A stretch of 64,000 nt of DNA from Mucilaginibacter lappiensis (GCF_900155965.1 NZ_FTMG01000001.1:434001-498000); one strand, 5' to 3'. Positions 46,246-54,996 are shown, numbered from the stretch's first letter. A program made the numbers and translations. The notes: generated by a model from the letters alone, not told the origin.

Positions 46246-46386
46246 TTAATTTGTAGGAGGCTCATTTAAATACTTCTTTAGGGCCTTGACTAACAACCGG
46301 GTAACATAGATAAAAATCACAAGTAGCACGATAAAAAGACAACTACAAAATATTACCCATATTAATGATAAAGTTTCTGCTGACAT
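46246..46386 (-). CDS. Small single-span membrane protein, 46 residues
   Basis: An ATG at 46384-46386 opens MSAETLSLIWVIFCSCLFIV, continuing LLVIFIYVTRLLVKALKKYL and a polar end NEPPTN. It has one long transmembrane helix followed by positive residues, the usual shape of small membrane proteins. It lies in the gap between the O-antigen-ligase-like gene and the lipoprotein, on the lipoprotein's strand and downstream of it. Function unknown. Confidence 0.45.
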   Translation of the reverse strand: MSAETLSLIWVIFCSCLFIVLLVIFIYVTRLLVKALKKYLNEPPTN

Positions 46387-46472
46387 GATAAAAAATTATT
46401 AATGTAAAGTTTGAAATAGGTATATAAGTACATGTATATTTAAACAACATCAATTCATGTTGTTTTTATTGA

Positions 46473-47729
46473 TCAGGGGGCTCGATGAACATAAATTGAA
46501 TATACTCCTGTAGAAGTATTGTAGGTTCCATCGATCGTTACATTATCGTGCCAACCCTGGTTATAAACTCCGTAAACGTCATATCCGTTAAATGAAAAAT
46601 TGATTGTTTGATCAGTAACGGAGGTTGTTGACGTTAAAGTCTGCCAGCCAACAATCATGGATTCTGCACCAAACGTCGCCGCGACGTTAGCCGTCACCGT
46701 TGGCGTAGTAGTAGTAACCCCATTCTTTGTATTAGTCGTTATTGTATAGGTTATGTTTACTTGCCAGCCGCCATATAACCCTCCGAAGGGGGCAAATTTT
46801 GCAACGCCAGTTGCCGGTGTTTTGCCTTTTTTAAATCCAGGGTCAGTGCCAACTCCACCTCCAGGTGCAGGGACAGAAGCTTCCATTCCATTATTTGCAG
46901 GGCCACTACCGCTGCCTCCCCCATTTGGGCCAGGAGTATAATTGAACCCATAAGAAGGATTATTACCCATCAAAATGTACAGGCTGTAAAGACCCAATAC
47001 CGAACCGCTGGTCGTTGTTGAACTCACAACTACTTCCGGTAGTTGATTGACACCAGACCAGGTAAAAGACCCGTCGGTGCCTCCATCTCCAATGCCGTCT
47101 CCGCTGCTGCCCGTTCCCGTACCAGGATCTCCACCACCACCCGGATCACACTCTGCATTCGTTGATAATGTTTGGCCTAAAACCTTGAAGTTCTTTACGG
47201 CGTTGGTGGCTATTTTAATCGGTTTGTTTATATTCAAAACCGTTATATTACCCCTTTCGTCAATTTTTTGAGCTGCATATATCCTTCCATTTTTTATATT
47301 GGATTCAATATGTTCAGTTTCATTAATGGAACTACTCGTAATTTTTCCAGATCCATTGTTTACATTGAGTTGCACCCACCGGGTATTAACAACACTGTCT
47401 CTCTTACTATATAATAAATATTTAGAGTCAGTAGATTTGCTTTTAATCCATAAAAGGGAAGGAACGCCATTTGCAGTTATTACTTTGACGTTAGTCCAGT
47501 CCAGATCATTAAAAACCTGAGGTGTAGCCTTCAATTTCAAATCAGTGTAGGCTGAGTTTTCCAACGCAGTTTGTTTATTAGCAGGTTGATTCCTCGCGGT
47601 TACACTTTGTTTCTGGTCTTTTTTACAGCTGTACAAGAACAAAAGTAGCCCACTCAAGGCTATAAAAATAGTTCCAATGAATACACGATTTGCGTTAAAT
47701 CGCAAAAGAGAATAGCGCTTTTTTTTCAT
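46473..47729 (-). CDS. Surface lipoprotein with glycine-rich linker
   Basis: 418 residues. A signal segment, VFIGTIFIALSGLLLFLYSC, ends in a lipobox cysteine (about 35) followed by KKDQ, typical of exported Bacteroidota lipoproteins. Residues 50-190 form a beta-rich domain. A Gly/Ser/Asp-rich stretch (ECDPGGGGDPGTGTGSSGDG) precedes the phrase NQLPEVVVSS (about 235), which recurs in Bacteroidota surface proteins. A second Gly-rich linker follows, then a beta-rich, threonine-rich C-terminal domain (NITYTITTNTKNGVTTTTPTV). No enzymatic motif. Probably a cell-surface antigen or secreted effector matched to the other cargo genes. Confidence 0.7.
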   Translation of the reverse strand: MKKKRYSLLRFNANRVFIGTIFIALSGLLLFLYSCKKDQKQSVTARNQPANKQTALENSAYTDLKLKATPQVFNDLDWTNVKVITANGVPSLLWIKSKSTDSKYLLYSKRDSVVNTRWVQLNVNNGSGKITSSSINETEHIESNIKNGRIYAAQKIDERGNITVLNINKPIKIATNAVKNFKVLGQTLSTNAECDPGGGGDPGTGTGSSGDGIGDGGTDGSFTWSGVNQLPEVVVSSTTTSGSVLGLYSLYILMGNNPSYGFNYTPGPNGGGSGSGPANNGMEASVPAPGGGVGTDPGFKKGKTPATGVAKFAPFGGLYGGWQVNITYTITTNTKNGVTTTTPTVTANVAATFGAESMIVGWQTLTSTTSVTDQTINFSFNGYDVYGVYNQGWHDNVTIDGTYNTSTGVYSIYVHRAP

Positions 47730-47993
47730 TTTTTTAAAGGTTTAGAAATTATCGTTTAATTTAAATAAATTATAATATGAAAAAAAATATTATTAATATT
47801 TATTTAAAAAACCATAGCATGTAACAGGATTATTACAACAAGCACTATATTACAAAGACCAGCGGAACGTAGGAATCTAAAGCAGAGAAGAATTCAAAGA
47901 GGCGAATTGTATAATATCCATTTGCTTGTTTATACCTTTAGATAATCTACAAATAGGGTTACTGACATCAATCTAAAGATGCAAATAAAAATG

Positions 47994-49598
47994 AGAACAA
48001 CTTTCAAAGCTATAAAATCACACATCTTTGCAATCGCAAAAATAGTATTCATTTGCACATTAATTTCATGTCAGAATAAAGATATTAGGTATTTGCCGAC
48101 TTTCAAGGAAATCGATAGTCGATTTTTAATTGACAAAAATGACATTTATATATCTATTCATGATAAAGACCGTTATAAGATTGTCAATATAAAAGATCCT
48201 CAGACTTCAATAATTGCTTCAAAAAATAGTCTTTTCCATCCTTTTATCTTTAAAAACAGGCTTATTGCCCTGGAAGATATTGCAAACAAAGGTTATTATA
48301 CGGCCACCGACGATATTATTAAAAATCTATGTGGGCCTTCTGGATTTGATCAATTGTATTCGCTCAATAATGGCCAGCTCCTTATATTTAAGGAATTAAA
48401 TGATCCCAGTGTCTTTTTGCTTGATTCCGTCAAGATGAAAAAGGTTAGGATTGTTACAGCTATAGGTAAAATGAACGGTGCGGTTTACCACAAGAGTAGT
48501 AACAGCGTCTACCTTAGTTTTGACAACCTATTAGAGTCAATAAATCTGGACACATATAGACAAACAATGATTGCTCCGGAATTCCGGGGGGCAAAAATAA
48601 ACCTATCACTTTCCGAAAACAATTTATACTTCACTTCGAATTCTTCTTGGAATTATTATGCTATTTATAAGTTAGATTTATTGGAGCCGAAAAGCAATCC
48701 TATGTTAGTCTATAAATCAAACCATGATCTTTGTCAGCCTGTACAAAATAAACGTTATCTTTATTTTACAGAGGTGGTCAATGCCGAATACATTCTTAAA
48801 CGAATGGATTTAGTAACCCGCAACATTGCAACTCTAACAAAAAAGGGGGTTGTTTACGATTTTCAATTCACGAATGATCGTATGTATTTTTCTTATTCGG
48901 ATCTCAATTTCCCCAAATGTCTGATAGGCTACCAGGAGACAAAAAAAAGTTATCAGCATATCCCAGTCAAAAACGATTCAGTAAATGGATTTAGTTTTAA
49001 GAGCTTTGATATGGCAGGCTCACATGGTTTCGAGATTAGCAAGAATCGGGTAAAGACGAAAGGGATAGTGATATTTCTTCACCCAGGCTTTCAAAGCAAT
49101 TATTCACCGAGATTTGACGACTTAGTTAATAACGTGTGCATCAATGGCTATCGGGTAATTAGCTTGAATTTTCCGACTTCTTCCGGTTACGGCAAGCGTT
49201 TTCTCGAAAGCGATTACGACAGTGCAGTAGGTAGTGTTTCGCGATGTACTGAGATATTGAAGGAAAAATATAAATTGCCCTTCTTCTTTATATCTGTGAG
49301 TGCGGCAAACCCACTTATGGAAACGCTATGTGAAAGCGCGTCTGTAAACGGCGCCGTTAGCCTATTTGGAATACCCAAGATATCCATCAATACTTCATCA
49401 AAAATTCCTACACTTTATATCTTAGGAAAACAAGATAGGCTAATCAACGCCGATCAACGAGAAAAACAAATAAGAAATGCAAAAAACAATAACTTTTCTT
49501 GTATTATGTATCCGGAGGAAGGGCATTGGTTCAGAGCCGATAAGAATTTAAATTCTGCCATTGCCGCAATAATAACTTTTTTTGAAAATCACAGCTAA
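47994..49598 (+). CDS. Lipoprotein serine hydrolase of the prolyl-oligopeptidase (S9) type
   Basis: The ATG at 47994 (MRTTFKAIKSH; an ATG at 47979 adds five residues) gives 534 residues. The signal (IFAIAKIVFICTLISC) ends in a lipobox cysteine. Residues 40-330 look like a beta-propeller (repeated blade-like strands). The C-terminal 200 residues form an alpha/beta hydrolase: oxyanion region IVIFLHPGFQSNYSP, nucleophile serine in FISVSAANPL (the usual GxSxG first glycine is serine), aspartate in GKQDRLIN and histidine in PEEGHWF. Likely a surface or periplasmic peptidase or esterase. Confidence 0.72.
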   Translation, partial: RTTFKAIKSHIFAIAKIVFICTLISCQNKDIRYLPTFKEIDSRFLIDKNDIYISIHDKDRYKIVNIKDPQTSIIASKNSLFHPFIFKNRLIALEDIANKGYYTATDDIIKNLCGPSGFDQLYSLNNGQLLIFKELNDPSVFLLDSVKMKKVRIVTAIGKMNGAVYHKSSNSVYLSFDNLLESINLDTYRQTMIAPEFRGAKINLSLSENNLYFTSNSSWNYYAIYKLDLLEPKSNPMLVYKSNHDLCQPVQNKRYLYFTEVVNAEYILKRMDLVTRNIATLTKKGVVYDFQFTNDRMYFSYSDLNFPKCLIGYQETKKSYQHIPVKNDSVNGFSFKSFDMAGSHGFEISKNRVKTKGIVIFLHPGFQSNYSPRFDDLVNNVCINGYRVISLNFPTSSGYGKRFLESDYDSAVGSVSRCTEILKEKYKLPFFFISVSAANPLMETLCESASVNGAVSLFGIPKISINTSSKIPTLYILGKQDRLINADQREKQIRNAKNNNFSCIMYPEEGHWFRADKNLNSAIAAIITFFENHS

Positions 49599-49702
49599 TA
49601 CATATCAACAAAGCGGATTCTTAATTAATTGGTTTTGATTTATCAAAAAAATCAGATAAAAATTATTTCCGACATAAATAAGGGGTCTATTGTTAAGATA
49701 TT

Positions 49703-50752
49703 TTAATTTTTTTCAAGCCAGTATCGATCAAATTCCCGCCACTCAGTATCTGTAGTTCGCCAGTCACAATAGAGGGCAATCCCATCAAGAATGCGCTTTG
49801 GGGGAGAAACCGACACTAATCCACTCTTTATTACGCTGATAGAATTTGGAATATTTTCAATGTCCATGTGTCGATAACCATGTAATTGGGGTTCATTAAT
49901 GAAAGTTCCAACTGCTATTAAATACTTGATTTTGTTTTGTGAATATAAAAAAAGAATATCCTTGGAGAGAAGTTCGCAATTATGTTTGAACACTTTATTA
50001 TCGGTGATACCTGTGTCAAAATATAGAAATGCAAGTTGGTCGATATACTTCGTTAAAATCTTCAATTCTGGCAGTGTTGTTTTCATTTTCCATGGCTTTG
50101 TTTCTGGAGAAGTAGCTACAACAACGGAAGAAATAAAAATTTTAGGCATCGATATCCTTAATCGTCTACAAAAGTCATTAACGTTTTTCCCATAATCTTC
50201 TTTGTTTGCATTATTATGATTATCAACAAAGTGATCTAAATAAGGATCCCCAGATAAGATATATTCAAAATCCAAGTGAATTCCGGGTACTCCAAGTCTT
50301 TTTATCAATAGTTTAGTATCTGATATGGCATTATTTACCCATAGGGAGTCCTGCAACTGGACGGTTTTGTTTTGTATACCACCTACCCAGGGCAATATGA
50401 TTAGATCTGGGTTATTTTGCTTTAATTTTTTTACAACATTGACAGCCGAGTCCGTAAATGGATACTCAGGTAAATGTCCGTTGCTTAGGAAGGGTCCAGC
50501 GAAAAGATAAACATATTTTATATGATGATTCTTCATTTGTTGGCCAAAGCTATCAACCATTTTCGAAGTTAACCTCTCTTTAGTTGTCGGGTTGTAACCG
50601 CGCAGATATAAACTTTGACACCACATGGCATTGTTTTGTCCGTATAATAAACTTACTTCATTTGAATTTTTGCAGCCTTGAAATATTTGTATAGATGACA
50701 AGAACAATAAAAAAAAATATAAGGGTTTATAACTTATTAATCGAAACCGCAT
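49703..50752 (-). CDS. Lipoprotein with glycoside hydrolase family 18-like barrel
   Basis: The start at 50752 (MRFRLISYKPLYFF) gives 349 residues with a lipobox (IQIFQGCKNSNE). A start 51 bases earlier is possible. The body is a TIM-barrel-like protein. KYVYLFAGPFLSNGHLP and VPGIHLDFEYI (about 180-190) carry a D-x-E motif like the GH18 catalytic DxDxE, although the first aspartate is replaced (HLDFEY). YIDQLAFLYFDTG and LIAVGTF fit later barrel strands. It may bind or cut glycans at the cell surface, perhaps in weakened form. It is the last cargo gene; the right end of element 1 is about 140 bases away. Confidence 0.6.
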   Translation of the reverse strand: MRFRLISYKPLYFFLLFLSSIQIFQGCKNSNEVSLLYGQNNAMWCQSLYLRGYNPTTKERLTSKMVDSFGQQMKNHHIKYVYLFAGPFLSNGHLPEYPFTDSAVNVVKKLKQNNPDLIILPWVGGIQNKTVQLQDSLWVNNAISDTKLLIKRLGVPGIHLDFEYILSGDPYLDHFVDNHNNANKEDYGKNVNDFCRRLRISMPKIFISSVVVATSPETKPWKMKTTLPELKILTKYIDQLAFLYFDTGITDNKVFKHNCELLSKDILFLYSQNKIKYLIAVGTFINEPQLHGYRHMDIENIPNSISVIKSGLVSVSPPKRILDGIALYCDWRTTDTEWREFDRYWLEKN

Positions 50753-50888
50753 GCTTTTGAAGATAAAATAAATTGAAATATACTTATTAATGAATATTTC
50801 CACAATTTAATATCGAGTTCAGATGCTTAACTAATGGATATTTATCTTCCGTTTTGAGTTTTAATAGGCTCAATATCTCGGTAGGACA

Positions 50889-50936
50889 GGCAAAATAATT
50901 ATAAAGAAAAGTGACAAAATAATTCTAAAGTTCACA
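50889..50936 (-). repeat. Terminal inverted repeat of element 1, right
   Basis: The reverse complement begins TGTGAACTTTAGAATTATTT and matches the left repeat at 45 of 48 positions. It is followed by the CGAAATT duplication at 50937. Confidence 0.88.
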
Positions 50937-50943
50937 CGAAATT
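50937..50943 (+). repeat. Target-site duplication of element 1, right copy
   Basis: CGAAATT, identical to 40164-40170. Confidence 0.75.
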
Positions 50944-51004
50944 TGTGGCGATGAATTTTGAAAAGTTGTATCGGAAAAACGAGGGTTATTTTGAGAACGG
51001 GTAA

Positions 51005-51316
51005 CTAATAATTCAAGTAATGTTTGAACTTACATATACCAGAACTGCGAAACCAGGATTCAGCTTTTAAGACTAAAATCCAAACAGCATGTATGTCAAA
51101 ATTTGATTTTAAAATAACTAATTGGAAGTTTCGATCATGCTCTAATTTAATCATTCTAATTTTATGATGATATCTCTCGGGACTCACGTCATCCGGATGC
51201 GAGTATAGATCGCAATGCAAATACAAAAAAGAGTCACTTAACAAATGGATAATATAAAATCTACCATCAATTATTAAGGGGGCAAATTCTGTTTCAATTA
51301 TTTTCTTTGACCTCAT
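51005..51316 (-). CDS. Small protein of unknown function in element 2
   Basis: The ATG at 51316 (MRSKKIIETEFAPLIIDGRF) gives 103 residues; an ATG at 51337 adds seven. The sequence is beta-rich, then basic (KIRMIKLEHDRNFQLVILKSNFDIHAVWILVLKAESWF), without membrane segment or known motif. It lies just outside element 1, between the insertion and the XRE gene, so it belongs to element 2. Coding status is supported by length and balanced composition only. Confidence 0.5.
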   Translation of the reverse strand: MRSKKIIETEFAPLIIDGRFYIIHLLSDSFLYLHCDLYSHPDDVSPERYHHKIRMIKLEHDRNFQLVILKSNFDIHAVWILVLKAESWFRSSGICKFKHYLNY

Positions 51317-51598
51317 TGATATTGGATAATTAAGCAAATATCAACCGGGCATAAATAAATATGGCGTAGGTCAATACTTATCCGTGTTAGAGGTACTGGT
51401 ATACCCGACAAACGAAATAAGCAAGCCCACGCCAAAGCGTGAGCGTTGCGCTTATTCTCCCGTCTGTCTTAAAAATTACCAGTTTTCTAACACGAGATTC
51501 TTAGCGAACGCAAAGCATTCAATATTTTACTACAGCAAAGGCTGTTATTTTAATTCATATACAAAGATAATTAAAAATGCCTCCTTCATATTATTAAC

Positions 51599-51961
51599 CT
51601 ATTTAAAAGTAACAGACTTAACTTCTTTATTACCGGTAAATCTGTCAATAACCTCCTTGATGATGATAAGATCATACTCAGGCAATTTCTTCAAACGTTC
51701 CAATGAACATTCCAAATCATCGAAATCAAACTTTGCCTTCAACGTAATCCCTGCTAAATCTTCAAAAGGCATTTCTAACGCTCTACTAAGCTTTTTTATT
51801 ATTAAATCTGATGGCTTGGCAGTATTTTTTTCGTATCTGTTTATTTGAACATTTGATATACCAGATAAATGTGCCAATTCAATTTTTGTAAGCCCTTTCT
51901 CAACTCGTATGCTTTTTAACTTATCACCAAAATTCTCCTTCTCAAAAAACTGATTTTCCAT
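51599..51961 (-). CDS. XRE-family helix-turn-helix regulator
   Basis: The start at 51961 (MENQFFEKENFGDKLKSIR) gives 120 residues. A start 30 bases upstream is possible. The HTH_3 domain is clear: FGDKLKSIRVEKGLTKIELAHLSGISNVQINRYEKNTAKPSDLIIKKLSRALE. The C-terminal half is helical and may dimerise. It is divergent from the transposase gene (68 bases between the starts) and most likely represses it. The plus-strand frame overlapping it at 51384-51848 is a shadow. Confidence 0.85.
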   Translation of the reverse strand: MENQFFEKENFGDKLKSIRVEKGLTKIELAHLSGISNVQINRYEKNTAKPSDLIIKKLSRALEMPFEDLAGITLKAKFDFDDLECSLERLKKLPEYDLIIIKEVIDRFTGNKEVKSVTFK

Positions 51962-52029
51962 TGTTGTCAAATTCGTTATTTTACTGTACATTCCAAGTTT
52001 GAATCTACTGATTATTAGTCAATTGTGAA

Positions 52030-54171
52030 ATGCACAATAAAGTATATGCGATATATAATGATGTATATCGAGTGTTTTTAAAATATTTTCAATTAGAGTT
52101 CCTAAAATATTTGATTATGAAAAAAAAGATTTTGTCGATAAACGGTAGGGTGGCAGGTATAATGCTATATACTGATATTTACTATTTGAAAATCGAAGAT
52201 CTAACCACTTATTTTTCAATACCGTATTCCATTATTAAGGATTTTATATGTGAAAAAAATAAAAGTAATATTTTAAATATAGGTCGGTCTAATTGGATTA
52301 GCCTAGACGAAATTCCTGTTTCTATCAAAGAGTATAACTCTTTCCCTACTAAATACGAAATTGAAGCTTTAAGAACTATTCTAAGTGGAAAAGATATTGA
52401 CAAACAAGGTTTTTTTAAACTAATCAAGGAGCAACTCAATATCGAATTAAAAAGATCTAATCAATACAATTTGATGGTTTTAAGATGTGACTTACAAACG
52501 AATGAAAATCAAATACGCAGTATTTCAAGATCGTACGCATTATTCAATTTTTTAAAAACTTGCAAATTAATGAATGGGGTAGACAAGTTTTTGTTATATA
52601 ATCAATTTAAGAATGAGGATTTGATTTATAAAACAAATTCTAAGGTTGCTTTTTTAAGAAAATACAGGGAATTTCTTAAAAATGACATAAAAGCATTCCT
52701 TCATAAAAATATACAGAATCATAATGCACAAAAAATCACCCCCAAAGATGAAAAGGTCATAATGAAAAAATATGGTGATGGGGTTAAGTATAGTATGTCT
52801 GAAATTTTAAAATTTGTTAATACAGATCGGATTATCAGAGGAAAAACCAAAATCTCAGCCGCCGCTGTACGGCGCACAATATTAAATCATAAAAGCCTGG
52901 TCGCTGCAAAACTAGCTCGATATGGACATGTGGCACTTGAGAAGGTTATAGGGCATGCTTCCAGAATTCAACCAATGAGCATCGGAGAACAATATCAACT
53001 CGACGGTACCAGATTAAATTTTTTATTTTGTAATGAGAACGGTGATATCGGGTTTCTTTATGCAGTGGTGGCTTTAGATGTCTACTCAAAGAAAATCGTA
53101 GCTTTTTCTTTAAATGAAAAAGAAAGCTTCACTCAGTATATAAGTTGTCTTAAAACGAGCATCAAAAAAGATAACTTCATTCCATATGAAATTTTGACCG
53201 ATAATTTTAGCGGACTTTCTAATGACCAATTTTTAGATTTCGAAAATCGCTTATCATTTTTAGGATGTACGGTGAGAAAACATTTACCGGGTCAACCTAT
53301 GGACAAGGGACATATTGAAAATTGGTTTCATATAATAGGAAAAAAATACCTAAAGCGCATTCCTGGTTATTTAGGTGATGGGTTACTTAGTGGAGATAAA
53401 GATGGAAAACCGACCCAAGAGATGATACAGGAAGCAAGGAAGCGAAAGAACATTAGAACGAGAGCTGAGGTATACACCATGTTTGAAAATGAAATAATCA
53501 ATTTTAATTCGACTTACGTATATAAAAACTCAACTCCAAACAATTTATTTAATGATTCAAAAGCTGTCCATGTTATTAGTCTCGACAGCGACGGCTTTAG
53601 ATATATGTTATTCAATTCAACTAAGAGATTTATAAACAATCAATTAATTAAAATTGAAATAAACAGAAAAAGATATGAGTATTTAATATGGGATGATCAG
53701 TTTTTACTAAACTACCTTTATAAAGAAGTTATAGTTAGGTATGACCCTGACAATCCCCAGATCGTATATATATACAATAAAGATAACTTCACTTTACTAT
53801 TAGAAGTAGATGTTCATTTGCCTTATCATTTGGCAAAATGCAATCAAACCAAGCGGGATGAGCTAGCAATTTTTCAAATAGCCAATAAAAGAAAAGAGCT
53901 GAAATCGAAGCTAAAGGCGGCAAAGAATGATTTTATAATGAATTATGAAGATATACCTTTAAATGGATTAATTTATACCCAAGACTCTAAAAATGTAATC
54001 CATTCAGCAGAGGAGAAATTAATTTTATCAAGAACTCTCACTAAGAATGATAAAATCAAACGAAGAAAAGTTTATCCGATTTTGACCCAATATGATCCCT
54101 CAGTAGGGGAGGATAGCTTTCAGCTTTTAGATAGGTACGCAAATATCAAAGGACGCGGAGGATTGTTATAA
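52030..54171 (+). CDS. DDE transposase of element 2 (TnsB/MuA-like)
   Basis: 713 residues from the ATG at 52030; a start at 52117 (MKKKILSING) would remove a poorly conserved extension. The N-terminal region has DNA-binding helices (YLKIEDLTTYFSIPYSIIKDFI). The rve core has D in YQLDGTRLNFLFC (about 324), D in ILTDNFSGLSN (about 396) and E in DKGHIENWFHII (about 434), the full triad. A Mu-type C-terminal barrel region follows (KEVIVRYDPDNPQIVYIYNKDNF). The tail is basic. The gene overlaps the ATPase start by one base. Protein divergence from the element 1 transposase shows the two transposons are not recent copies. Confidence 0.92.
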   Translation: MHNKVYAIYNDVYRVFLKYFQLEFLKYLIMKKKILSINGRVAGIMLYTDIYYLKIEDLTTYFSIPYSIIKDFICEKNKSNILNIGRSNWISLDEIPVSIKEYNSFPTKYEIEALRTILSGKDIDKQGFFKLIKEQLNIELKRSNQYNLMVLRCDLQTNENQIRSISRSYALFNFLKTCKLMNGVDKFLLYNQFKNEDLIYKTNSKVAFLRKYREFLKNDIKAFLHKNIQNHNAQKITPKDEKVIMKKYGDGVKYSMSEILKFVNTDRIIRGKTKISAAAVRRTILNHKSLVAAKLARYGHVALEKVIGHASRIQPMSIGEQYQLDGTRLNFLFCNENGDIGFLYAVVALDVYSKKIVAFSLNEKESFTQYISCLKTSIKKDNFIPYEILTDNFSGLSNDQFLDFENRLSFLGCTVRKHLPGQPMDKGHIENWFHIIGKKYLKRIPGYLGDGLLSGDKDGKPTQEMIQEARKRKNIRTRAEVYTMFENEIINFNSTYVYKNSTPNNLFNDSKAVHVISLDSDGFRYMLFNSTKRFINNQLIKIEINRKRYEYLIWDDQFLLNYLYKEVIVRYDPDNPQIVYIYNKDNFTLLLEVDVHLPYHLAKCNQTKRDELAIFQIANKRKELKSKLKAAKNDFIMNYEDIPLNGLIYTQDSKNVIHSAEEKLILSRTLTKNDKIKRRKVYPILTQYDPSVGEDSFQLLDRYANIKGRGGLL

Positions 54172-54929
54172 TGGATAGTGATATCAATCTTAACGATTTT
54201 GATTTGAAAAAAATAACAAATCTTGATCTTGAATTTTATATGGAAACAACGAACTTTTTAATTACTCAGAAAGCATGCACTGAGTGTTTGAGATTTTCGA
54301 GAATGATTTCGATGCTAGGTGGCCCCGGATTTGGAAAATCAAATGCTTTAACATATTTCGCAAATAACAATGCTAATACTTATTATGTCTTAGTAAGTGA
54401 AAGCATGTCACCCAGAGAGTTATTAATCAAAATTTTGGAAGTAATGGGCTTTCAAAATAAACATAGTAGTTCTAGTGTTTATAATTTAATTCAAAGTATT
54501 GGTTACTTTTTATCAACAGAAGCTAAAAAATCATTATTGATAATTGATGAGGCAGGTAGATTAAGTAACAAAAATTTAATGAACTTTCACGATTTAAGGA
54601 ACTCGTTAAATAAATCAGCTGGAATTATGTTTGTCGGTCCATTTTATTTTAAATCAAAAATTGAAAATATGGTTAGAAAAAATGTACAGGGAATTCCTGA
54701 ACTGAATAGTCGTATTAATTCTTGGATCAGTTTAGAATGCCCAACACTTGCGGAGCAAGCCGAGTATTGTTTTCATCGAGGTATTTTAAATAAACGAATT
54801 GCTAATTCTTTAATCATTAGAGATCAGAATTTAAGGAAACTTAAAGAACGAATAGATGAAATCGGAATAACTGTAATTGAAATGCTTGAAAGTAAAGAAA
54901 GTAATCATTCTAAAAATGGATTGGAGTGA
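54171..54929 (+). CDS. TnsC-like AAA+ ATPase of element 2
   Basis: 252 residues. Walker A is ISMLGGPGFGKSNALTYF (about 46-60), Walker B is SLLIIDEAGRLS (about 120-131), and a sensor-type region is GIMFVGPFYFKSKIENMVRKN (about 155-175). It lies immediately after the transposase (one-base overlap) and ends 67 bases before the right end of the transposon, the usual position in Mu/Tn7-like elements. It should choose target DNA and activate the transposase. No TniQ/TnsD-type targeting protein is seen. Confidence 0.88.
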   Translation: MDSDINLNDFDLKKITNLDLEFYMETTNFLITQKACTECLRFSRMISMLGGPGFGKSNALTYFANNNANTYYVLVSESMSPRELLIKILEVMGFQNKHSSSSVYNLIQSIGYFLSTEAKKSLLIIDEAGRLSNKNLMNFHDLRNSLNKSAGIMFVGPFYFKSKIENMVRKNVQGIPELNSRINSWISLECPTLAEQAEYCFHRGILNKRIANSLIIRDQNLRKLKERIDEIGITVIEMLESKESNHSKNGLE

Positions 54930-54953
54930 TTATCGTTAGAAGTTAACAATTGC

Positions 54954-54996
54954 GATACAATTCGTTTTGCTAGCGGGATACAATTTGTATGAAACA
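54954..54996 (-). repeat. Right end of element 2 with two transposase-site-like repeats
   Basis: 54977-54996 reads, on the minus strand, TGTTTCATACAAATTGTATC. A second copy, GAATTGTATC, lies at 54954-54963 in the same orientation. They are the mirror of 23183-23202 and 23284-23294. Confidence 0.7.

Larger units (their letters stand above)
40171..50936. mobile_element. Element 1: nested Tni/Mu-like transposon with surface-protein cargo
   Basis: The ends are 48-bp inverted repeats (40171-40218 and 50889-50936) identical at 45 positions, starting TGTGAACTTTAGA and ending TTATTTTGCC. A 7-bp duplication CGAAATT flanks them. Inside, from the left: a degenerate resolvase, an AAA+ ATPase and a DDE transposase in one minus-strand operon; a small accessory protein; a divergent active resolvase; and cargo at 44433-50752 (O-antigen-ligase-like protein, small membrane protein, three lipoproteins). 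Operon logic resembles tniA-tniB with a resolvase. It lies within element 2, upstream of that element's resolvase. No TniQ gene is present. Confidence 0.85.
23183..54996. mobile_element. Element 2: large Mu/Tn7-like transposon with defence-type cargo
   Basis: Limits are set by imperfect inverted ends: 20 bases at 23183-23202 and 54977-54996 match at 18 positions, both starting TGTTTCA and containing AAATTGTATC. Each end carries a second ATTGTATC-type repeat in the same orientation as its own end (23284-23294 on the left; 54954-54963, inverted, on the right), like TnsB/MuA binding sites. A DDE transposase and AAA+ ATPase gene pair ends 67 bases from the right end. Cargo lies at 23705-39081, then a small protein and a serine resolvase. 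Element 1 is inserted inside it, so the original size was about 21 kb. No target duplication is found, so one flank may have been rearranged. Confidence 0.7.

Noticed and set aside
51384..51848. 154-residue plus-strand frame over the XRE regulator
   Set aside because: The minus strand has an unmistakable helix-turn-helix protein; the plus frame has no protein-like pattern.
40171..54996. CRISPR-associated transposon (CAST)
   Set aside because: There are TnsB- and TnsC-like genes but no TniQ, Cas effector or repeat-spacer array in either element.
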